Assembly (NCBI RefSeq): GCF_028330985.1
Contig: NZ_JAQMUE010000088.1
Coordinates: 124,001 to 188,000, forward strand
Source of the DNA: Roseofilum reptotaenium CS-1145
GTDB lineage: Bacteria; Cyanobacteriota; Cyanobacteriia; Cyanobacteriales; Desertifilaceae
Reading direction: 5' to 3'
DNA length: 64,000 nucleotides
Shown: in pieces, positions 57,902 to 64,000 of the stretch
Layout of the letters: each line of letters begins with the position of its first letter
Numbering within the stretch: position 1 is the first letter of the stretch
Made by a program: the position numbers and the translations under genes
Notes under the pieces: model-generated
Seen by the model: the letters and a program-made list of their open reading frames with translations, nothing else
The model's database searches: none
Told to the model about the DNA's origin: nothing

Positions 57902-59053
57902 TTAATTCTTCGGCAACAACTCACCCAAAGCACTGAACAGCCGTTCAATACTCTCCGGACGACTATTATGGCCCATTAAACCAATACGCCAAACCTTGCC
58001 CGCCAAATCACCCAAACCGCCACTAATCTCAATATTATAGTTATTCAGTAATTGGTGACGAATTTCGGCTTCTTGCACTCCATCCGGAACCCGAACCGTC
58101 GTCAGCGTCGGTAACCGCAACTCCTTGGGCACATGACAGACCAATCCCAAATCAGCCAACCCATCCCAGAGCATTTGGGCATTCTTCTGATGGCGTTCCC
58201 ATCGGGACTCTAACCCTTCTTCTGCCACCAAACACAGAGCCTCATAGAGAGCATAATTCATATTAATTGGAGCGGTATGGTGATAGGTACGTTCCTTACC
58301 CCAATACTTGCTCACCAAGGAAACATCCAAATACCAATTGGCCACTTTAGTGTGCCGATTATGGATCTTATCCAACGCCCGTTGATTCATGGTCAGGGGA
58401 GATGCTCCAGGAGGGCAACTTAAACCTTTTTGGCTACAGCTATAGGCTAAATCAATTTTCCAATCGTCAATAAATAAGGGGAAACAACCCAAGCTAGTCA
58501 CTGTATCTACAACCAGCAAACAGCCAAACTCACGGCACAAATCTCCAACACCTTCCAAGGGTTGACGAACACCTGTTGAAGTTTCTGCATGGACAATACC
58601 CAAAATTGCAGGACGGTGAGTAGCAAGAGCAGACCGCAATTCTTCGAGCGAAAATGCTTCTCCCCAAGGCTTGTCAATTTGCCGTACATCCGCTCCATAC
58701 CGGCCAGCCATATCCACCATACGCCGACCAAAATAGCCCTTAACAGCGACCAAAACCACATCATTGGGTTCTATCGTATTGGCAAACGTCGTTTCCATGG
58801 CCGCGCTACCAGTTCCACTGACGGGAATCGTTAAGCTATTATCCGTCTGAAAGGTATAGCGCAATAACTCTTGGATCTCCCCCATCAACTTGAGGAAAGA
58901 AGGATCTAAGTGACCGACTTGGGGACGACTCATGGCCTCAATCACCCTTGGGTCAGCATTGGACGGCCCCGCACCCAATAGCAGACGGGGAGGCATCTCT
59001 AAACGAGGCGAAGAGAGTTTATGGGAATTATTAATTGCGAGGACAGCGGTCAT
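57902..59053 (-). CDS. alanine--glyoxylate / serine--glyoxylate-type aminotransferase
   Basis: PLP-dependent class V aminotransferase likely acting in photorespiratory glycolate metabolism. The 383-residue protein has LLGAGPSNADPRVIEAMSRP at the start, VSGTGSAAMETTFANTIEP, HAETSTGVRQPLEGV, VDTVTSLGC and the lysine region YSCSQKGLSCPPG that binds PLP. It lacks a peroxisomal signal, as expected. Divergent from sasA with a 201-bp gap that should contain both promoters. Confidence 0.92.
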   Translation of the reverse strand: MTAVLAINNSHKLSSPRLEMPPRLLLGAGPSNADPRVIEAMSRPQVGHLDPSFLKLMGEIQELLRYTFQTDNSLTIPVSGTGSAAMETTFANTIEPNDVVLVAVKGYFGRRMVDMAGRYGADVRQIDKPWGEAFSLEELRSALATHRPAILGIVHAETSTGVRQPLEGVGDLCREFGCLLVVDTVTSLGCFPLFIDDWKIDLAYSCSQKGLSCPPGASPLTMNQRALDKIHNRHTKVANWYLDVSLVSKYWGKERTYHHTAPINMNYALYEALCLVAEEGLESRWERHQKNAQMLWDGLADLGLVCHVPKELRLPTLTTVRVPDGVQEAEIRHQLLNNYNIEISGGLGDLAGKVWRIGLMGHNSRPESIERLFSALGELLPKN

Positions 59054-59254
59054 GGAACTTGTGTGTACTAACTATACGTTGATTGAGCCTAAGAAATCCA
59101 TCATACCGAACCGCTGTCTTTTATGATATTGCGTGTTGTTAAGTTAGGTTATCTTGCCCCCATGCTCTAAAATCAAGCCAATTTACCGCATTTAGTAGAT
59201 ATATCGATTAGACTCTTAAGTAAATCTAAAGGTTGGTCATTTTTGTCCCTCACT

Positions 59255-60415
59255 ATGCAGGCCGCTCCCGAACAGCCCCTCAAACCCGATCCCCCTCTTC
59301 AACTGCTCTTATTTGTTGATAAGCGTCCCTATGCAGGAGAGCAAATTCGACAAATTCGTTGTCATATTCGCAATCTTGCTCAAGATCTAGATTTTGAGCT
59401 AATGGTGGTAGATGTGAGCGAACAACCTCAACTGGCGGAAAACTTTAAGGTGGTGGCGACTCCGGCCTTAATTAAAATTCATCCCCAACCGAAGCAAACC
59501 TTAGCCGGGGGCAATTTGATTAATCTGATTGATAATTGGTGGCCGCGCTGGGTACAGTCGGTTGAAGAATATGTAGAGCAGAAAGAATTGCTCCATTCAG
59601 ATTCTTGCAAGCTGAGTTCTTCCATTGCCCATTCTGCTGAACTGATTCGCTTATCGGATGAAATTTTTCGCCTGCGTCAAGAGACGGTGGAGCTAAAGGA
59701 GCAATTACAGTTTAAAGACCGGATTATCGCTATGTTAGCCCACGATCTGCGCAATCCTTTAACAGCGGCTGCTTTAGCTGTTGAAACCTTGGAAATTGGC
59801 TATCGTGCAGACGATGGCCGCGCTTCCCGGTTTACGGCCACGTTAACGACTCAATTGCTGAAACATGCTCGTACCCAAATTAAAGCAATTGACCGGATGA
59901 TTACGGATATTCTGCAAGTGGCTAAAGGCAGTAATACGCAAATCCAGGTTCACCCAGAAAAAATAGACCTGAAACCTTTGTTTATGAGAGTTTTAAAGAA
60001 TTTTGATGAGCGATTGCAGTACAAGTCCCTGAATCTAGAAACGGATGTGCCTCAAGATTTACCTTTGGTCTATGCGGATTCGGAGCGGATTCACCAAGTG
60101 ATGACTAATTTATTGGATAATGCAATTAAATATACACCACCCAAGGGTTCAATCAAACTCTCTATTCTGCACCGCACGACTCAAAAAATTCAGGTGAGTC
60201 TTTGTGATACGGGGCCGGGAATTCCGCCTGAAAAACAGGAAAAGATTTTTGAAGATCGGTTTCGCTTAGAGCGCGATCGCACTAAAGAAGGCTATGGTAT
60301 TGGTCTGTCCCTCTGTCAGCGCATTATTCTCGCCCATTACGGGCAAATTTGGGTCGAATCTCTGGACAATCAGGGCAGTTGCTTTCACTTTACTCTACCG
60401 GTCTACCGTCCTTGA
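59255..60415 (+). CDS. sasA: clock output histidine kinase SasA
   Basis: Sensor kinase that interacts with KaiC to pass circadian time to RpaA. The 386-residue protein has the KaiB-like thioredoxin fold at the N-terminus (about 15-105, LQLLLFVDKRPYAGEQIRQI and VVATPALIKIHPQP) and a kinase core with HDLRNPLTAAALAVETLE (His163), NLLDNAIKYT, DTGPGIPPEK and GIGLSLCQRI. No membrane segment, consistent with the cytosolic kinase. The start is ATG 59255; TTG 59243 is also in frame. Its partners kaiABC and rpaA are not in the window. Confidence 0.95.
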   Translation: MQAAPEQPLKPDPPLQLLLFVDKRPYAGEQIRQIRCHIRNLAQDLDFELMVVDVSEQPQLAENFKVVATPALIKIHPQPKQTLAGGNLINLIDNWWPRWVQSVEEYVEQKELLHSDSCKLSSSIAHSAELIRLSDEIFRLRQETVELKEQLQFKDRIIAMLAHDLRNPLTAAALAVETLEIGYRADDGRASRFTATLTTQLLKHARTQIKAIDRMITDILQVAKGSNTQIQVHPEKIDLKPLFMRVLKNFDERLQYKSLNLETDVPQDLPLVYADSERIHQVMTNLLDNAIKYTPPKGSIKLSILHRTTQKIQVSLCDTGPGIPPEKQEKIFEDRFRLERDRTKEGYGIGLSLCQRIILAHYGQIWVESLDNQGSCFHFTLPVYRP

Positions 60416-60501
60416 GCCTAACTGTGAAAAAAATTTGCTCTAGGGATTGACTTCTACCAAAATCTTGTGCTACCTTAATTAAGGTTTGGTTCCATTACCA
60501 C

Positions 60502-60573
60502 GGGTCGCTAACTCAACGGTAGAGTACTCGGCTTTTAACCGATTAGTTCCGGGTTCGAATCCCGGGCGACCCA
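60502..60573 (+). tRNA. tRNA-Lys (TTT)
   Basis: Acceptor GGGTCGC/GCGACCC, discriminator A, anticodon loop CTTTTAA giving anticodon TTT, T arm CCGGG-TTCGAAT-CCCGG. No encoded CCA. Confidence 0.96.
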
Positions 60574-60691
60574 TAAATTTCTGAAGTAGGGTTGGAAGGT
60601 TTTTGGACCCTACAGTTTTTTAAATAAAGCATTATAGCAGCGAAAAGGAGAGTTAGGACATTTTCTATTGCCTATTGCCTCAAACCCTAAC

Positions 60692-63208
60692 CTAACTGTC
60701 GTAACTAACTCTTTCTCTGCTATGAATACGCTCTAAAGGATTCAATTCAATCAATCCATGCAGCACCCAAATGACCCAAAATGAACCCGTCAGACCATAG
60801 GTGAGAATACAAACCGATCCCAATGTGCCACTCAAGAGTAAGACAACCGGCACAAGTTTTAAGGGAATTTTAGAGCCGAAACAAACCGTAATCACCTTAT
60901 AGAACAGATAAATAATTAAACTGACTAAGGCTAATAACCACCATTCTTGTTTTGAAATCCAGTCGGTGGGATGGGGAACTAATAACACGCGGAAAATGAA
61001 TTCTTCTAGGGCTACTGGAATGATTAAAAGGGTCAATCCTCTCCAGAAGCTTGGTACAGAATTGCCCCGAACTAGGGAAGATGACCAAACCTGATGCCAG
61101 GATTGCTGAAAAGACTCTCCATTGACCCATTGCCAAAAACTATAACTCCAGGCTAAAACTAGGGCGATCAATGCATATAAACCTAACATTAAAATTAAGA
61201 TACTCCAATCTCGCCATTCTGGCCGCCCTAACGAGAGCAAAATCCGACCTGCAAGGGTGGAAAGAATGGGGAATTGACCTAAAATCCCGGTAGGGGCAAT
61301 GGGTTCTATGCTACTATCCCATCCCCCCACTTGATTGGTGCGTAAAAACCAAAGCTGCCCTCCTTGGTCGAGAAAAATTTTGGCCATTCGGTCATAAGCA
61401 GGGCGTGGAAGTAAGGTTTGCCAACTTAACAGAGCATTTAATAAATCTTGATCGGTCACAAATCCATTGCGAGCGTTTATTCCAGATAAAAACTGGGCAT
61501 TTTGTTTCCAATCTTCCCGAACAACTCCTTGAGGAGCAAGGGTCTGGGCTATGTTTTCTCCTAATTCAACTAATTGGGATAAACGTTGGGTTTGGGGGTC
61601 ATTGGGATGAGCGCGTAACCAAGTGACAATTTTGGGATTGTTGAGGATTTGTTGTTTAATTTGTTCGATGGTAATGTAGAGGGCTTGACTGGAATCTTGG
61701 ACACAGGAGGTTGCTGGAGTGACTTCTGCTACTCCAGTTCCATCCCCTGTGCGATACCGGGCCATCATGACTTGGAGTTGTATCCAAAATTCGCGGATGG
61801 GTGAGATGATTTCACCGTCAAAATTATAGTCCTGGGTTAAGGCATCAAGTTTAATTACTACATCGGAAACGGGGCGAGTTCCTAACCATCCGCGTTGCAG
61901 ATTTCCCATGTAGTTTGTCCAATTATGGTTTCCGGAAATAATACCATTTGGATTATGGGCGTAAACTTGCTGATAGAGAATGTCAAATTGTAGTTCTTGA
62001 GTGAAGGGGTCACGGACAATTTGGGCAATTCCGTAAGCAAAATGACCGGTTACGGTTCCGGCACTAATGGGTTCTCCGTTTTCGCCTCCAATGCCGCCAA
62101 AGAGATGCATAACGATCGCATACTCTCCTTCGTTCCAGTATTGCACGGCTTGTTCTGGACGGGTAGCTGTGGGAGAGAGGAGGAGACTTTGGGTTGTTCC
62201 TTTGCGCTCTTCGGTGTCTTTCCAGTTGTAGTGTTGAATATAGTCGAGACCGGTTTGGCTGCCCAACAAGATATGATCGGGGTAGAGTTCAAAGAGCGAT
62301 CGCGGCCTAATCCCTTGTACGATTAATTGTCCCTGTTCGTCCCTAGATCCGTAAATATACCATCCCCGATCCCCCGCAGGAGACTTCTCGATGCCTTCAG
62401 GAGTGGATAACCAGCGGCCATTATTATCTAGAGGCTGTTGGGGAATACGGACTGTTCCTTCTGGGCCGTTAAATTCTCCAGTTTCTGAATTGTAGTGTTG
62501 AACTCTATACCACTGCGTCCGACAAGGTTTATTCTCTGCACAGGTTGAGGGAAGGGGTTCTAGAATTTTTACTAACCCGTAAAAGCGTCCCGTGACTTGG
62601 ATGGGTTCTAGAGCTGTTTGTAAAATTGCCGAGTTGGGACTGTTGGGAATGAACTTAACTTCATTTAAACGGACAATTAGATCGTCTTGGGGACGTGCTC
62701 CAGCAAGGGACTGGAGGGGCCCAACTTGGGTGCGACCCTGAAGACGGGTGGGGATAACATTGCCTTGATTATAGTTTTCTAGGGCGCGATCGCTCAAGTT
62801 AACATCTGTAGTCACGATGTTGACATACTCAGCAATCCGGGGAGTATCCTGCCATTCTAAGCGCACGGTTTTTCCTTGCCAAGCCTTAGCTTGTGGTGGC
62901 GTATGATACAGCTCTATCCAAGCCCAATCCGCAATAGACGAATCGGGAATAACGGTTTCCAATTCTTCAGTAGAGGGTAAAATCAACCGCCCTAACCATT
63001 CTCCTGTGCTGCGATAGTAGGGAGCAGTAATGGGTTGCACTGTAGGATAGAGCCCAACCTGATTAAACGGTGCTTCGAGACTGAGGGAATAACTGGAGCG
63101 TTGCGTTGTTTGAGAGGAGGCAGTAAGAGCAACTAGAGCCACTGCTATTATACTCAAAAGTGCCCGACCCATCCATCGTCTTATGTGTGTTGTTTTGCGC
63201 TGACCCAT
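60692..63208 (-). CDS. large exported protein with C-terminal CPBP-type membrane protease domain
   Basis: An 838-residue protein: signal or anchor helix (about 11-30, MGRALLSIIAVALVALTASS region), a large extracytoplasmic part of about 600 residues with no recognised domain, and a multi-helix C-terminal membrane region (about 660-838). The latter has ALEEFIFRVLL and HGLIELN, which match the EExxxR and HxxxN/D motifs of the CPBP/Abi intramembrane protease family. The extracytoplasmic part may bind substrate. ATG 63208 follows AAAGGTAGG; ATG 63232 is possible but has no ribosome site. Confidence 0.75.
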   Translation of the reverse strand: MGQRKTTHIRRWMGRALLSIIAVALVALTASSQTTQRSSYSLSLEAPFNQVGLYPTVQPITAPYYRSTGEWLGRLILPSTEELETVIPDSSIADWAWIELYHTPPQAKAWQGKTVRLEWQDTPRIAEYVNIVTTDVNLSDRALENYNQGNVIPTRLQGRTQVGPLQSLAGARPQDDLIVRLNEVKFIPNSPNSAILQTALEPIQVTGRFYGLVKILEPLPSTCAENKPCRTQWYRVQHYNSETGEFNGPEGTVRIPQQPLDNNGRWLSTPEGIEKSPAGDRGWYIYGSRDEQGQLIVQGIRPRSLFELYPDHILLGSQTGLDYIQHYNWKDTEERKGTTQSLLLSPTATRPEQAVQYWNEGEYAIVMHLFGGIGGENGEPISAGTVTGHFAYGIAQIVRDPFTQELQFDILYQQVYAHNPNGIISGNHNWTNYMGNLQRGWLGTRPVSDVVIKLDALTQDYNFDGEIISPIREFWIQLQVMMARYRTGDGTGVAEVTPATSCVQDSSQALYITIEQIKQQILNNPKIVTWLRAHPNDPQTQRLSQLVELGENIAQTLAPQGVVREDWKQNAQFLSGINARNGFVTDQDLLNALLSWQTLLPRPAYDRMAKIFLDQGGQLWFLRTNQVGGWDSSIEPIAPTGILGQFPILSTLAGRILLSLGRPEWRDWSILILMLGLYALIALVLAWSYSFWQWVNGESFQQSWHQVWSSSLVRGNSVPSFWRGLTLLIIPVALEEFIFRVLLVPHPTDWISKQEWWLLALVSLIIYLFYKVITVCFGSKIPLKLVPVVLLLSGTLGSVCILTYGLTGSFWVIWVLHGLIELNPLERIHSRERVSYDS

Positions 63209-63281
63209 TGGCGATCGCCTACCTTTCCACATCGTTGTCCCTTATCATAGGCAATATAGGAGTTCTAAAACCAGAGCGTTT

Positions 63282-63548
63282 ATGAGTGAAGTATCTCCAT
63301 CCATAGAACTATATATGGGCGATCAAGGCCAGTTAGTCATTCCTGCACCCTTGCAACAAAAGTTAGGAGTTGAGAGTGGCGATCGCTTGCTTGTTCGTAT
63401 GGAAGGGGGAAAGTTGGTACTCGAAAAACCAGAAGCGATCAAGCAACGGTTGAAAGCTCGATTTGCCAATGTCCCCCAAAATCGTAGCTTAGTTGATGAG
63501 TTGTTAGCAGAGCGGCGTAATGAAACACAAAAGGACGTAATTGAATGA
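63282..63548 (+). CDS. AbrB/MazE-type antitoxin (VapB-like)
   Basis: An 88-residue protein: swapped-hairpin AbrB DNA-binding domain (QGQLVIPAPLQQKLGVESGD, about 14-33, then RLLVRMEGGKLVLEKP) and a C-terminal helix that likely binds the toxin. The stop overlaps the toxin start by four bases (ATGA), the usual antitoxin-toxin coupling. Autoregulation of the promoter is expected for this family. Confidence 0.87.
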   Translation: MSEVSPSIELYMGDQGQLVIPAPLQQKLGVESGDRLLVRMEGGKLVLEKPEAIKQRLKARFANVPQNRSLVDELLAERRNETQKDVIE

Positions 63549-63928
63549 CGGTGGTAGTTTTAGATGCTTCAGCTTTATTAGCTTATCTGAAAGGAGAGCC
63601 AGGAGAGGATATTGTTGATCGGGTATTAGCAGAATCGGTTATATCCACTGTAAATTGGGCTGAAGTAGTACAAAAGTCGATTGCCGCAGGTGCAGATATA
63701 GAGGGGATGCTGTCTGATTTACAGGCTTTAGGATTGAGGATAGAACCGTTTACGGTAGAAGACGCTGACAGAGCAGCAAGATTATGGCAACAAACCAGAC
63801 AAGTGGGATTATCTCTAGGAGATCGAGCCTGTTTAAGTTTAGGATGGCGTTTGGGAGTTCCTATTTTCACGAGCGATCGCGCTTGGGCTAATCTCAATCT
63901 TCCTCTGGATGTGCGAGTCATTCGTTGA
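63545..63928 (+). CDS. PIN-domain ribonuclease toxin (VapC-like)
   Basis: A 127-residue PIN protein. VVVLDASALLAYL provides the first acid (Asp6), NWAEVVQK the Glu near residue 40, LSLGDRACLSLG the third Asp near 93, and IFTSDRAW the fourth near 111, so the active site is complete. Targets of VapC enzymes are typically tRNA or rRNA; the target here is unknown. Confidence 0.9.
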   Translation: MTVVVLDASALLAYLKGEPGEDIVDRVLAESVISTVNWAEVVQKSIAAGADIEGMLSDLQALGLRIEPFTVEDADRAARLWQQTRQVGLSLGDRACLSLGWRLGVPIFTSDRAWANLNLPLDVRVIR

Positions 63929-63952
63929 TATTTGCGCTATTACCATAACATC

Positions 63953-64000
63953 ATGCCACATGTCCCGCCGAGAAAGCTCATCGTTTGGCTAGAAGATAGA
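63953..64000 (+). CDS. possible start of a further gene, cut by the window edge
   Basis: From ATG 63953 the frame MPHVPPRKLIVWLEDR is open to the last base. No clear ribosome site and too short to identify. Confidence 0.25.
   Translation, partial: MPHVPPRKLIVWLEDR

Overview
This window is chromosomal DNA of a cyanobacterium, probably filamentous; I cannot name the genus from sequence alone. The evidence is direct: frequent HIP1-type GCGATCGC sites, and genes confined to or typical of cyanobacteria and plastids (ndhN, ldpA, the Ycf45-type R3H ATPase, a CCB1-type complex C assembly factor, DUF3155, a GUN4 protein, cyanobacterial-type gshA, sasA). No phage genes, integrase, intact insertion sequence or CRISPR array was seen.

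Layout. 1-6.2 kb: 3' part of an NAD kinase gene, a decayed transposase fragment, ndhN, a vWA protein, an Slr1339-type protein, the clock-input protein LdpA and the Ycf45-type ATPase. 6.4-10.5 kb: tRNA-Ser, then secE-nusG-rplK-rplA-(L10 leader)-rplJ-rplL ending in a terminator. 10.6-19.7 kb: lipase, DUF1802, a Hik2/CSK-like kinase, DUF3155, CCB1-like factor, thiL, a PPC-CAP secreted protein, a second decayed transposase fragment and a ClC-CBS-USP channel protein. 19.8-25 kb: three minus-strand genes (a 711-residue low-complexity plus glycine-rich protein, a YbjN/secretion-chaperone-like protein and a small membrane protein), then aspS. 25-36.3 kb: peroxiredoxin-glutaredoxin, DUF3419, tRNA-Gly, GUN4, comM/yifB, a hybrid histidine kinase, a YHS lipoprotein and a PlsY-PPDK fusion. 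36.5-45.3 kb: an accessory island (Rpn nuclease, five small minus-strand genes, a divergent HTH-DUF1822 protein and a 1236-residue CHAT-NACHT-repeat protein). 45.3-64 kb: mostly housekeeping (cobU, 2-Cys peroxiredoxin, LysM-M23 peptidase, trmL, gshA, a two-RCK channel-like protein, mtnA, an aminotransferase, sasA, three tRNA genes across 27-61 kb) and a VapBC-type toxin-antitoxin pair at the right end.

The most interesting region is 37.5-45.3 kb. A palindrome of the form ACCACA-NN-TGTGGT lies in front of three of the five small minus-strand genes, and a 12/14 version lies before the divergent HTH-DUF1822 gene; two of the sites are embedded in nearly identical 45-bp promoter blocks. The small genes encode two cysteine-peptidase-like proteins with different residue order and three membrane or hydrophobic proteins, and they face a CHAT protease whose NACHT module has an altered P-loop. 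I read this as one co-regulated conflict or regulated-cell-death system. That is inference from layout, motifs and shared sites.

Other points: both peroxiredoxin genes, 23 kb apart, share a promoter-overlapping motif; two dispersed intergenic repeat families are present (a TGTAGGGGCGAA palindrome in five copies, and a roughly 95-bp repeat that abuts gene ends); the ClC protein carries Gln in place of the gating Glu.
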